A stretch of DNA of 64,000 nucleotides from Capnocytophaga sp. (GCF_030532915.1 NZ_JAUNKD010000009.1:22739-86738), one strand, 5' to 3'; counted from the first letter of the stretch, positions 25,281 through 33,833 are shown. Numbers and translations are program-made. The notes: a model not told the origin generated them from the letters alone.

Positions 25281-26501
25281 TTATGAAAGCATCATTTGGG
25301 CTTTTTTGAGGGCTTCGATAAAGGTGTCGATTTCGTCAAAAGTGTTGTAAACGGCAAAACTGGCGCGTACCGTTCCGGCAATGCAATAAAAATCCATAAT
25401 GGGTTGCGCACAATGATGTCCGGTTCTGACCGCAATGCCTAATTTATCCAAAATCGTACCGACGTCATACGGGTGTATCCCTTTGAGGTTGAATGAAATA
25501 ACTGCGGTTCGTTGACTTAGATTGTCATTGCCGTAAATTTCAATATTTTCAATGGATTTGAGTTTTTCGGTGGCATATTCCAGCAATTGCCGTTCGTGCC
25601 GAGCGATATTTTCAATGCCGATTTGATGAATGTAATCAATGGCTGTACCAAAGGCAACGCCTCCGCAGATGTTGGGCGTTCCGGCTTCAAATTTATGGGG
25701 AAGGTCGGCATAGGTAGCGCCTTCAAACCGAACTTCTTTTATCATTTCGCCACCTCCTTGATATGGAGGCAGTTGCTTTAAAAGGGCTTCTTTTCCGTAA
25801 AGAATTCCAACGCCGGTAGGTCCGTACATTTTATGAGCCGAAACGGCGTAAAAATCAATGTCAAGTGCTTGCATATCAGTCTGAATGTGAGGCGCTGCTT
25901 GTGCACCGTCAATCAGCACAACGGCACCTTTTTGATGTGCTTTTTCAATGATAAGCTCAATGGGGTGAATGTTTCCCAATGCGTTGGAAACGTGTTGCAC
26001 GCATACAATTTTGGTGTTGTGTGTCAGTAGTTTATCAAATGCGCTCAAGTCCCAACAGCCTTTTTCGTCCATCGGAATGACTTTCAAAGTAGCGCCACTT
26101 TTTTGACAGGCAAACTGCCAGGGAATGATGTTGCTGTGATGTTCCGAAGCCGAAACAATAATTTCATTATCGGGTTTTAAAATAGAAGCATATCCGCTGG
26201 CAACCAGATTGATAGCTTGTGTAGCGCCGCTTGTAAAAATAATTTCAGCAGTTTTTTGTGCATTGAAATGACAGCGTATTTTTTCACGGGCTTGCTCATA
26301 AGCATCGGTGGCTTCTTGGCTGAGAGTATGCACCCCACGGTGGATATTGGCGTTTAGGTGTGAATAATAATGTACAATACTCTCAATCACCTGAATAGGA
26401 GTTTGTGAGGTGGCGGCATTATCAAAGTAAATCAAAGGTTTGTGATTTACAAGTCGCTTTAAAATAGGAAAATCGTTTCGGATATTATTTATAGATTTCA
26501 T
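25281..26501 (-). CDS. sufS: cysteine desulfurase SufS
   Basis: A PLP enzyme that moves sulfur from cysteine to SufE/SufU for iron-sulfur cluster assembly. The 406-residue protein has the SufS (group II) pattern: YFDNAATSQTP near the N-terminus, SASEHHSNIIPW with the PLP-stacking His near 121, PLP lysine K224 in SAHKMYGPTG and the active-site Cys364 in RTGHHCAQP. The other suf genes are not next to it, as expected if the suf cluster is elsewhere. Length and motifs are complete. Confidence 0.93.
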   Translation of the reverse strand: MKSINNIRNDFPILKRLVNHKPLIYFDNAATSQTPIQVIESIVHYYSHLNANIHRGVHTLSQEATDAYEQAREKIRCHFNAQKTAEIIFTSGATQAINLVASGYASILKPDNEIIVSASEHHSNIIPWQFACQKSGATLKVIPMDEKGCWDLSAFDKLLTHNTKIVCVQHVSNALGNIHPIELIIEKAHQKGAVVLIDGAQAAPHIQTDMQALDIDFYAVSAHKMYGPTGVGILYGKEALLKQLPPYQGGGEMIKEVRFEGATYADLPHKFEAGTPNICGGVAFGTAIDYIHQIGIENIARHERQLLEYATEKLKSIENIEIYGNDNLSQRTAVISFNLKGIHPYDVGTILDKLGIAVRTGHHCAQPIMDFYCIAGTVRASFAVYNTFDEIDTFIEALKKAQMMLS

Positions 26502-26725
26502 TGATTTATAGTTGTTTATATTGTAAATGCGATTTTTATGTCAAAATTAAAAATCATTATTCACAGTTCAAATTAAAAGCCAAAAATATTTATTTTTTGT
26601 GACATTCATCATAAAATTGAAAAATAAAATGTAATTTTGTGGTTTTGTAGTGTTTTGCGATTTTTATTTCGGATAATTAAAAGCAAGATAAGCTGCTGTT
26701 TTTCAGTATTTTTTAATAAATTAAG

Positions 26726-27850
26726 ATGCCTTTATTTTATTTACAACCCATTGATAATAGTGTAGTTATAAAAGAGTATAAACCACAACAATTTGGTTTT
26801 CAGATTAGAAAACATCTTTTGGATAATGGTTTGCCCGATTTGGACGGTGTGAAAATTGCTTTTTTTTGTGTTGAGAATGAAACGCAAAAAATGACCGATT
26901 TTCGCAAAAAACTCTATTCACTGTATGTGGGCAACTGGACTTTTTCAATGGCTGATTTGGGAAATCTTGTTGAGAGTGTGTCTGTGGAGGATACCTATTT
27001 TGCTGTTAAAGAGGTGGTTGGTTTTTTGGCGAAAAAAGGCATTGCAACGGTTGTTGTGGGAGGCGAGCAACATTTAACTTATGGGCTTTATCGCGCTTTT
27101 GACCGGCTGGAACAAATGGTAAATCTGGTGAGTGTAGATGCAAAATTTGATTTTGATGACCAAGACGAATTGTTTTCTGAAAACTCATATTTCAGCAAAA
27201 TTTTAATGGAAAAACCCATTAATTTGTTTGATTTTACGAATTTAGGTTATCAGTCGTACTACGTGGCGCAGGAAGAGCTTGATTTGCTTGACAAAATGTG
27301 TTTTGATGCTTATCGGCTTGGAAATGTGGTTAATGATTTGCCTTCGGTGGAGCCGGCGATGCGCGATGCTGATATGGTCAGCATTGATATGAAAAGCGTT
27401 CAGGCGCGTGATATTGACAATCCGTTGGGCTACGTTAATGGATTTTCAAATCGTGAAATTTGCACACTTGCGCGTTATGCAGGCATCAGCAGTAATGTGC
27501 AGGTTTGCGGCATTTTTGACATTCCGAAAACGTTGTTAGCGTCCGAATTGGTGGCGCAAATGTTGTGGTATTTCTGTGAAGGATATAATTTCAGAATCAA
27601 AGAATTACCTGTTATTAATGACGAAAATTACACACGTTACATCGTTCCGATTGACGATGTGCAGGTTGAGTTTTTTAAAAGCAACGCCACAGGGCGTTGG
27701 TGGATGAAACCCGGGGGCGATAAATTTTCGGCACATCAAAGCCATTTGCCATTGGGGTTAGTTCCGTGCAATCATAAAGAATACGTAGAAGCCACGCAAG
27801 GCATCATTCCTGAGCGTTGGTGGAAATCATACCGAAAATCAATGCAATAG
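26726..27850 (+). CDS. arginase-fold protein with degenerate metal site
   Basis: A 374-residue cytoplasmic protein of the ureohydrolase (arginase/formimidoylglutamase) superfamily as found in Flavobacteriia. The three manganese-binding motifs are all altered: GGEQH (112-116) instead of GGDH, DAKFDFDD (138-145) instead of DAHxD, and SIDMKSVQ (219-226) instead of SxDxDxxDP. A family-specific C-terminal extension (RWWMKPGGDKFSAHQ..., WWKSYRKSM) follows. It is often annotated as formimidoylglutamase, but the lost ligands suggest a non-hydrolytic or different role. The gene is alone, with a 224-bp AT-rich upstream region and a stop five bases before the converging kinase gene. Confidence 0.75.
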   Translation: MPLFYLQPIDNSVVIKEYKPQQFGFQIRKHLLDNGLPDLDGVKIAFFCVENETQKMTDFRKKLYSLYVGNWTFSMADLGNLVESVSVEDTYFAVKEVVGFLAKKGIATVVVGGEQHLTYGLYRAFDRLEQMVNLVSVDAKFDFDDQDELFSENSYFSKILMEKPINLFDFTNLGYQSYYVAQEELDLLDKMCFDAYRLGNVVNDLPSVEPAMRDADMVSIDMKSVQARDIDNPLGYVNGFSNREICTLARYAGISSNVQVCGIFDIPKTLLASELVAQMLWYFCEGYNFRIKELPVINDENYTRYIVPIDDVQVEFFKSNATGRWWMKPGGDKFSAHQSHLPLGLVPCNHKEYVEATQGIIPERWWKSYRKSMQ

Positions 27851-27855
27851 GGAGG

Positions 27856-29301
27856 TTATTCCGCTTGTAAACGAACGATGAAAGTACTGCCTTTTCCTTC
27901 TTTTGAAAGCAGTGAAATTGTTCCGTTATAAGAAGTTACGATGCTTTTCACCATTGCCAGCCCTAACCCGCTTCCGCCTGTTTTGGTGGTAAATTTAGGT
28001 TCAAAAATCTTTTCTTGATTTTCAGGCGAAATACCGATACCATTATCGCAGACTGAAAGTTCAATTTGGGTTTCTTTTTTGTAGAGCGAAACCACGATTT
28101 TGCGTTCAATTTGGTTTTCAGTGGCGTGAAGCGCATTTTTAACCAAGTTGGTAACCACGCGTCCGAGTTGGTCTTTATCAAACAACATAAAAATTTCTTT
28201 CTCGGGGCAAATAAACGTGATGTGTTTGGAATTAAAAATATCAAGCGTACGCCGAACTACCAAAACAATGTCAAAACGTTCATCATTTTTGGCAGGCATA
28301 TTGGTCAAAGCAGAAAAGGCGGTTGATATATTGCTCAAAATATCAATCTGTTGAATGATGGATTCACAAAACTCGTTTACGGCTTCGGTGCTTTGGGCTT
28401 GTTGGCTAAATTTGCGTTGAAAACTTTGCACTGAAAGGCGCATTGGTGTGAGGGGATTTTTAATTTCGTGAGCCACTTGTTTTGCCATTTCGCGCCACGC
28501 CTGCTCCCGTTCCGATTGGGCAAGCAAAACCTTACTGTTTTCAATCTCGTCAATCATACTATTGTAAGCGCCAATTAGTTGCCCGATTTCTGCACTGGGC
28601 GATTTGAGAATAATTTTTTCGTTTCGTTCCAAAAGGCGGGTTCGTTCCAATCGTTTTTCAATGGTTTTGAGTGATTGGGTGATGTATCGCGAGATAAAAT
28701 AGGCTAAAAGCAACGCCAAAAGTAACAACGAAAAATATACAACCGATAAATTATAAAGCGAACCCTTTAAGGCGCGTTCATTAAAGGTGTCATTCTCAAA
28801 ATGCGGAATGTTCAAAATGGCAATAGGCTTGAATTGCAGGTCGTTCACATAGCTGTATGACGACTGATAGCCCCTGCCGTCCATCTCTTTTTGGGTAGCG
28901 AAGCGTTTATCGATGTTCGTGGCTAATTTTTGCAGAATATCAGTAGCAATTCGCAACGTGTCACGGCTGTCGTCCAGCACCGAACGCGAGCTTTTTAAAA
29001 GATTTCCGTTGAGGTCATACAGGTCAAAATTTACGTTTTGAATGTTGGCAATGTTAAAGATGGCTTCGCGAAAAATAAGCGGCACGTACGAGGTTTCAAC
29101 CGGATAAGTGGTTTGTGAAAGCACATACTGCACTTGCATTTTAATTTGATTTTCTTTGTCAATCAGGCGTTCGTCGTGGTACTCAGTGGCTTGTTTTCGA
29201 TATTGAAAAATCATTACCACCGCAATGGTGGCAAAGGCAATCAGTACTAAAACAGTCATACTGAGAAAAATACGAAACCGAAGCGAATTTTTCTTAAACA
29301 T
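27856..29301 (-). CDS. NtrY-like sensor histidine kinase
   Basis: A 481-residue membrane kinase: TM1 (about 11-33), an extracytoplasmic sensor region (34-180), TM2 (about 182-205), a HAMP-like linker (206-262), a HisKA domain with phospho-acceptor H278 in AHEIKNPLTPMRLSVQ, and an ATPase domain with VVTNLVKNALHA, DNGIGI and GGSGLGLA. The HEIKNPLTP box and the general layout fit the NtrY/AtoS class. No response regulator is next to it, so it is an orphan kinase in this window. The signal is unknown. Confidence 0.88.
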   Translation of the reverse strand: MFKKNSLRFRIFLSMTVLVLIAFATIAVVMIFQYRKQATEYHDERLIDKENQIKMQVQYVLSQTTYPVETSYVPLIFREAIFNIANIQNVNFDLYDLNGNLLKSSRSVLDDSRDTLRIATDILQKLATNIDKRFATQKEMDGRGYQSSYSYVNDLQFKPIAILNIPHFENDTFNERALKGSLYNLSVVYFSLLLLALLLAYFISRYITQSLKTIEKRLERTRLLERNEKIILKSPSAEIGQLIGAYNSMIDEIENSKVLLAQSEREQAWREMAKQVAHEIKNPLTPMRLSVQSFQRKFSQQAQSTEAVNEFCESIIQQIDILSNISTAFSALTNMPAKNDERFDIVLVVRRTLDIFNSKHITFICPEKEIFMLFDKDQLGRVVTNLVKNALHATENQIERKIVVSLYKKETQIELSVCDNGIGISPENQEKIFEPKFTTKTGGSGLGLAMVKSIVTSYNGTISLLSKEGKGSTFIVRLQAE

Positions 29302-29321
29302 AAAACCGCATCAAAAAGGAT

Positions 29322-29678
29322 TTATTTTTTGGGTGACATCACAAAGGCAGCCGGATATACTTTTTTCACGTCAATTAGGTGCTTTTCAGCTTCGAGGCGT
29401 GTTCTGAAACTGCCAATGCGCACTTTATAGTTAGGCGTTTCAAAAACCAATTGTGGCGGATATTGTTTGAGTTGTTCCTTGCTTTTGGTCATTGCTTCAT
29501 TAGCTCCTTTAATATTTCCATTGTAAATTTGTATTTGATAAGGCGCTTCGTTTTTGGCAACATCTTTTTTGATTTCCATCAATTCTGAAATATTACTCCC
29601 TTGATTGATAGTTATTTGTGCGTGTCCCGCAGCGCTAAATCCTATAAAAAGCAATCCTAAAATAGATAGTGAACGCAT
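29322..29678 (-). CDS. secreted SPOR-domain protein
   Basis: A 118-residue exported protein from the ATG at 29678 (MRSLSILGLLFIGFSAAGHAQ signal). The C-terminal half (PQLVFETPNYKVRIGSFRTRLEAEKHLIDVKKVYPAAFVM) is a SPOR fold, which binds denuded peptidoglycan glycans at division sites in other bacteria. The open frame reaches back to 29849 but the extra 57 residues are Cys- and His-rich and unlike a protein start. It ends 20 bases before the kinase gene on the same strand. Confidence 0.8.
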   Translation of the reverse strand: MRSLSILGLLFIGFSAAGHAQITINQGSNISELMEIKKDVAKNEAPYQIQIYNGNIKGANEAMTKSKEQLKQYPPQLVFETPNYKVRIGSFRTRLEAEKHLIDVKKVYPAAFVMSPKK

Positions 29679-29797
29679 CGCAAAATTATTTTTATTTAAT
29701 TGTAAGGCACAAAAATAATGATTTCTGTTTAATAACCGAATGATTTTGCAAAAACCTTTGTGAAAGTGTTGCATTTTGGTAACGACAAACAGGTTTT

Positions 29798-29837
29798 TAT
29801 AAAAAACATTGCCAAAACGTTTTCGGTTTTGGCAATG
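29798..29837 (-). terminator. rho-independent terminator of the superoxide dismutase gene
   Basis: CATTGCCAAAAC (29807-29818) pairs perfectly with GTTTTGGCAATG (29826-29837). Read on the minus strand, the hairpin is followed by TTTTTTAT, and it lies 56 bp beyond the dismutase stop codon. Confidence 0.85.
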
Positions 29838-29892
29838 ATAACAACACATTACATATCGTTTTTCTTAATTCAAAATAATACAATGAAAATTT

Positions 29893-30501
29893 TTATTTGT
29901 TTTGAGCGTAAAGCTCGGCTACTTTCTCCCAGTTTACTACATTAAAGAACGCCTGAATGTAATCGGGGCGACGATTTTGATAGTTTAGGTAATAGGCGTG
30001 CTCCCAAACGTCTAATCCTAAAATCGGAAAGCCCTGGCAGCCAATCCCCGGCATCAACGGATTGTCTTGATTAGCCGTTGAGCATACTTCAAGTTTTCCG
30101 CCTTTGTGAACGCAAAGCCACGCCCAGCCCGAACCAAAACGCGTTGCCGCAGCTTTGGCAAAAGCCTCTTTAAAAGCGTCAAAACTCCCGAATGAAGCCG
30201 TAATGGCTTGCGCCAATTCTCCTTGCGGTTCGCCACCGCCACCGGGTTGCATCGTTTCCCAAAACAGATTGTGATTGTAAAAACCACCTCCGTTATTGCG
30301 CACAGCCATATTGTTCATATCCAAATTTTTAAGGATATCTTCGATAGTTTTTCCTTCCAAATTGGTGCCGGCAACGGCTGTATTTAGGTTGGTAGTGTAA
30401 GCATTGTGGTGCTTGGTATGATGAATTTCCATTGTGCGCGCATCAATATGCGGTTCCAAAGCATCATACGCATACGGTAATTTAGGTAATGTAAATGACA
30501 T
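29893..30501 (-). CDS. sodA: superoxide dismutase (Fe/Mn family)
   Basis: Converts superoxide to hydrogen peroxide and oxygen. The 202-residue protein from the ATG at 30501 starts [35 protein letters not shown], with the first two metal-ligand histidines, and ends with the [31 protein letters not shown] block holding the Asp and His ligands. Metal choice (Fe or Mn) cannot be settled from the sequence. The frame extends to a TTG at 30558, but an excellent promoter lies in that region, so the ATG is the start. Confidence 0.95.
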   Translation of the reverse strand: MSFTLPKLPYAYDALEPHIDARTMEIHHTKHHNAYTTNLNTAVAGTNLEGKTIEDILKNLDMNNMAVRNNGGGFYNHNLFWETMQPGGGGEPQGELAQAITASFGSFDAFKEAFAKAAATRFGSGWAWLCVHKGGKLEVCSTANQDNPLMPGIGCQGFPILGLDVWEHAYYLNYQNRRPDYIQAFFNVVNWEKVAELYAQNK

Positions 30502-30528
30502 AGTGCTAATTTTTTTTAAGTTAGGCGA

Positions 30529-30559
30529 CAAAAATAAGATAAAATTTTTAAAACTCAAA
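30529..30559 (-). promoter_or_regulatory. strong Bacteroidota-type promoter of superoxide dismutase
   Basis: On the minus strand: TTTG (30559-30556), exactly 19-bp spacer, TATTTTTG (30536-30529). It is the best promoter match in the window, puts the transcript start near 30522 and rules out the upstream TTG start of the dismutase. Confidence 0.8.
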
Positions 30560-30666
30560 CTAAAAATGACACTTACTAATGGAATTTAAGATTTAATAGA
30601 CATCAGATTGTGATTTTTTACTCTTTGGATGCAATTAACTCCCTTTTACCTACTTAAAGCTCCTTC

Positions 30667-32628
30667 TTAGGAGGATTTACCATATTTACGGAAGGCTTGA
30701 ATAGTCTGATAATATCCATAACCTATAAAAATACGACCTATAAATGCTATTATATATTGCCAACTACCCAATTCCTGTTCAAAAGGTTTAATATCGTTCC
30801 ATTTAAGTGGGTTTAAAAGTTCTCCATAATATCTTAAAAACAATCCTATGCCTTCTGGTTCAAAATTAGGCTTTAATTTATGGCTAATAGGTATTAAGAT
30901 TAATAAATAAGTTATCAATCCCACAATAAACGTAAAATTAACTCCTACCATCCAATTTGTTCCAAAGTCATTAGAGTTTTTATTGAACCATAATAAAACT
31001 CTATCTTTCTCTTGAAATATTATGACCATTAATATTGCAAAGAAAATCATAAATATAACTATTATCATAGAAAAAAAATCATCATCATTATGCAAAAGCA
31101 ATTCATAAAATTGCTCTATTTGTATTTTTGTTAATGTAAAAGCTTTGAATATGCAATCATTATTGTAAGGAACTTTTGAATATAAGGGACTAAAAATAAG
31201 AAAAATGCAGAATAATAAAATTATTATAGGTATAAAATTATTTTCCTTGATGGGATTTTTAATATTTTTTCGATTAATGTAAAACTCTATATGTGTCCAA
31301 ATAGTAAATAATACGATTAACCCCCAAAAAAAGTAATGATTTTTTAAAAATATATATAAACCTGCTAACAATAGAAGAACAGTGAAAAAAATGAAGTGAT
31401 AACCTATATCTTTTTTCTGTCTCATATTACTTAAAAAGTTTAAACTTTTATCTAATGTAGACATAATATAATGAAAAACAAATAAACTTTTATGTATTGT
31501 GTTATTTAAAAAACGTGTAATATTCTTTATTTTTAACCAAATTTTATTTGAAGAAGGATGAGAAGGATTATAGCTTTCTCTTATTTCTTTTCTTTTCATT
31601 TTTAGCTCCTCCCTATAAACATCCATCTCCTTTTTGTAAAATTCAAGTCCCTCTATACGATTATCTTCTTTATAAAAAGAATTTTTAATGATACGATAAC
31701 TCTCTCGTATTTTAGCATATACGGAAGGTTCTACTTTATTATTGTTAAAATCATTGATATATTTTTCATATTGAGATAAATTTTCATCTCCTTCTATCTT
31801 CATATTCCAAAAACGAAGATTACAATAATGAAAATTACTACGAGAAATGTCCAAACATTTTTTAAAAGTGGCTCCTTCAAATGTAATAAAAATATTAGAG
31901 GATGCTTTACAATATAAAAATTGAGCTTCTTGCTCAAAAATAGCATTTGAAAAAATAGCTTTATCTAAAAAACTTATATTATAAAAGAGAATTTCTTTTT
32001 TAAAGATTACGGCTGAAAAATCTATAATATTTTCAAATTTACTATGATTAAAATTAGCTTCAGAATAAAACTGCGCTTCTATGAAACAAGCTAATGATGA
32101 AAACTTAACTTTCCGAAACTTGGCTGAATGCTGAAAATGAGTTTTCATAAAATATACCGAAGAAAAAAAATGAGTATTTTCAAAATTAGCTACATAAAAA
32201 AACTTAGCATTCCAAAATCTGGCTGTTAAAGAAAAATGACTTTGTTTAAAATCACCCCCTTTTTTAAATATACTATCTATAAAAAAAACTTCTTTTTCAA
32301 ATTTGACTTTTGAAAAATTAACTTTTTCTTTAAAAATACAATCAGAAAAATCAACTGTTTCTTTAAAAATACAATTGGAAAAATTCACTGGATTATTGAT
32401 TTCTCCTCTAAATTTAATATTTTCAGTGAAGACAAATGTATGGTTAAAAAAATTTACCCTATTTGCCAGATTATAGAAACCAGATTTAGAACCATCCCAT
32501 TTAGTAGGAAAGTTAAGTATATCAAATAAAGTTTCATCTTCTGGTAAATTATGCAACCAAACTTCATCTTTTCCCGTTTCAGGATTTTTTTCTATTTTTT
32601 GGATATATTTATCTAAATCACTATTCAT
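30667..32628 (-). CDS. pentapeptide-repeat protein with C-terminal membrane (channel-like) domain
   Basis: A 653-residue protein. The N-terminal part (about 50-270) is a run of imperfect A(D/N)F-type pentapeptides (e.g. VNFSNCIFKETVDFSDCIFKEKV), which fold as a right-handed beta helix. A charged helical stretch (about 290-360) leads to a membrane domain with about five helices (roughly 410-430, 435-455, 465-485, 515-540, 565-590) and a final segment GRIFIGYGYYQTIQAFRKYGK that resembles the inner-helix end of small ion channels. The gene is more AT-rich than its neighbours, which may point to transfer. Directly upstream lies the 21-bp repeat array (32637-32867). Function is unknown; channel activity is inferred. 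Confidence 0.75.
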   Translation of the reverse strand: MNSDLDKYIQKIEKNPETGKDEVWLHNLPEDETLFDILNFPTKWDGSKSGFYNLANRVNFFNHTFVFTENIKFRGEINNPVNFSNCIFKETVDFSDCIFKEKVNFSKVKFEKEVFFIDSIFKKGGDFKQSHFSLTARFWNAKFFYVANFENTHFFSSVYFMKTHFQHSAKFRKVKFSSLACFIEAQFYSEANFNHSKFENIIDFSAVIFKKEILFYNISFLDKAIFSNAIFEQEAQFLYCKASSNIFITFEGATFKKCLDISRSNFHYCNLRFWNMKIEGDENLSQYEKYINDFNNNKVEPSVYAKIRESYRIIKNSFYKEDNRIEGLEFYKKEMDVYREELKMKRKEIRESYNPSHPSSNKIWLKIKNITRFLNNTIHKSLFVFHYIMSTLDKSLNFLSNMRQKKDIGYHFIFFTVLLLLAGLYIFLKNHYFFWGLIVLFTIWTHIEFYINRKNIKNPIKENNFIPIIILLFCIFLIFSPLYSKVPYNNDCIFKAFTLTKIQIEQFYELLLHNDDDFFSMIIVIFMIFFAILMVIIFQEKDRVLLWFNKNSNDFGTNWMVGVNFTFIVGLITYLLILIPISHKLKPNFEPEGIGLFLRYYGELLNPLKWNDIKPFEQELGSWQYIIAFIGRIFIGYGYYQTIQAFRKYGKSS

Positions 32629-32636
32629 AAAAATTA

Positions 32637-32867
32637 ATTTTTACCTAACTTAAAACCATCTTTTACCCACTAATAACCCCCTCTGAGCGGGTTATATCCT
32701 AAAAAAACCTACTTTTAATCTAAAAAAAGGTACTTTTAACCTGCTTTTATCAGATTAAAAGTACCTTTAAGCGCTCAATAACCACCTTAAAGCGGGTTTT
32801 TACCAGCTTTGGGCGAGTAATAACCCGCTCGGAGCAGGTTATTACTACCTCTGTGGTGGTTTCTACT
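32637..32867. repeat. array of eleven degenerate 21-bp units filling an intergenic gap
   Basis: Cut into consecutive 21-mers from 32637, the sequence aligns as eleven units without any insertion (11 x 21 = 231 bp). The plus-strand consensus is about ACCTTTAAGC + GGGTTATAACC; position 19 is A in 10 of 11 units and position 20 is C in 9 of 11. The array begins eight bases before the start codon of the pentapeptide gene and ends three bases after the stop codon of the 164-aa gene, so it fills the gap. Neighbouring units pair as hairpins: AAAGGTACTTTTAA (32726-32739) with TTAAAAGTACCTTT (32755-32768), and GTAATAACC (32817-32825) with GGTTATTAC (32837-32845). Units 6-11 are open in the plus frame as heptads of the kind TFKRSIT, TLKRVFT, SFGRVIT, but there is no start codon or ribosome site, so coding is unlikely. 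Confidence 0.85.
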
Positions 32868-32870
32868 GCC

Positions 32871-33365
32871 TTATTGGACAGTAGGTTCATCTTTATCCTT
32901 CTTCTTGGAAGCTCGTCGCCCGGGGAATTGCACTTTTAGGTCGTCGTAAACCGTTCTGGCATTGGGTGCGTTAGTCTGTGCCATTGCTTTTACGCCCTTG
33001 TAAAACGTAATGGCGTTGTGATAGAGGTCGCTACCCAGCAAAAGTGCGGTGTCGTCCACGCGTGCGGCAATCGCTTGCAATCGCAAAAGTCGCGGAAGGA
33101 GCGCCTGACGGGCTACAAAGTCACGGTTGAACTCCTCCGTATCAATATGTCGCAACACCAAATCGGGGTATTGCGTCATAAAGGTTTTTACACGTAAAAT
33201 CCAATCTTCCGTTTTTTTGCCCACACGGGCGTGCTCCATACGCTCTTCGGCAGTAAGGTTGATAAATTTGCTTTTTACAAGCTCTTCAAGCTGTAAAAGC
33301 AAGTTGTCCATTCGGTCAAGTTCCTCCTGACTGAATACTACACTGATAAAATTCTCCTTTGACAT
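32871..33365 (-). CDS. helical hypothetical protein (164 aa) beside the 21-bp array
   Basis: A 164-residue soluble protein, predicted mostly alpha-helical (FSQEELDRMDNLLLQLEELVKSKFINLTAEERMEHARVGKKTEDWILRVKTFM...), with a basic tail GRRASKKKDKDEPTVQ. No signal peptide, membrane segment or catalytic motif is seen. Proteins with the 'LTAEERMEHARVGKKTEDWILRV' pattern occur in Bacteroidota as hypotheticals; I do not recognise a named family. Its stop codon is three bases from the 21-bp repeat array, and its upstream side is a 570-bp region full of palindromes. Codon use looks like the chromosomal background, unlike the AT-rich neighbour. Confidence 0.72.
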   Translation of the reverse strand: MSKENFISVVFSQEELDRMDNLLLQLEELVKSKFINLTAEERMEHARVGKKTEDWILRVKTFMTQYPDLVLRHIDTEEFNRDFVARQALLPRLLRLQAIAARVDDTALLLGSDLYHNAITFYKGVKAMAQTNAPNARTVYDDLKVQFPGRRASKKKDKDEPTVQ

Positions 33366-33451
33366 ATTGAAAGTTTTTTAAGAATTACTAAAAATTGATT
33401 AAAACCTCCATAAAGGAAATTCATTAGCCAAACTAAGATAGTTTGTTGTAC

Positions 33452-33579
33452 TAATTCCCCCTTTGAAGGGTGTGAGTGAAAGCGAGGAAGTGATAAAGGG
33501 GTGTAAAACCAAAGAAAATATCCTCTGCGCTTCCCTACATACTCAGCTCTCGCTGACTACCTCCCTCAAAGGAGGCTTA
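33452..33579. repeat. MITE-like imperfect inverted repeat element
   Basis: A stretch of about 128 bp whose ends are imperfect inverted repeats: TAATTCCCCCTTTGAAGGG (33452-33470) against CCTCCCTCAAAGGAGGCTTA (33560-33579). The inner parts also pair loosely (GTGAGTGAAAGCGAGG against the complement of CAGCTCTCGCTGAC). There is no coding capacity. It could be a decayed miniature transposable element or a large hairpin. Confidence 0.55.
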
Positions 33580-33589
33580 TAACTAACCA

Positions 33590-33620
33590 CCTTTGGCAAA
33601 GTTCCAAACTTTGCCAAAGG
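33590..33620. repeat. CCTTTGGCAAAG palindrome, copy 1
   Basis: CCTTTGGCAAAGTT (33590-33603), loop CCA, AACTTTGCCAAAGG (33607-33620), followed by TTTTT. It is identical in its core to the copy at 33834-33876. Confidence 0.85.
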
Positions 33621-33707
33621 TTTTTGGGACTCATAGATGCCCCAAATGTACAAAATAATTCTTTTAAAAGCAAAATTTATTTATAAAATACTGCCAAAAA
33701 CATAAAA

Positions 33708-33779
33708 ATCCCACAGATTACACCCATTTTTACAGCAGAAAAAGAAAAAATCTGTGAATGTTGGTGTAATCTGTGGGAT
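33708..33779. repeat. 17-bp inverted repeat
   Basis: ATCCCACAGATTACACC (33708-33724) and GGTGTAATCTGTGGGAT (33763-33779) are perfect reverse complements around a 38-nt loop that itself repeats the AATCTGTG motif. It is in the intergenic region 33366-33935, which holds no gene. Confidence 0.85.
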
Positions 33780-33833
33780 AGTTGTTTTATAAAAAGTACA
33801 GTTACCTCTGTATAATTTGCCTTTTTATATAAT

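Noticed and set aside
30502..30558. Longer form of superoxide dismutase from a TTG
   Set aside because: The stretch holds a near-perfect promoter (TTTG, 19 bp, TATTTTTG), so it is not translated.
32637..32867. CRISPR array
   Set aside because: Units are contiguous and degenerate with no spacers and no cas genes nearby.
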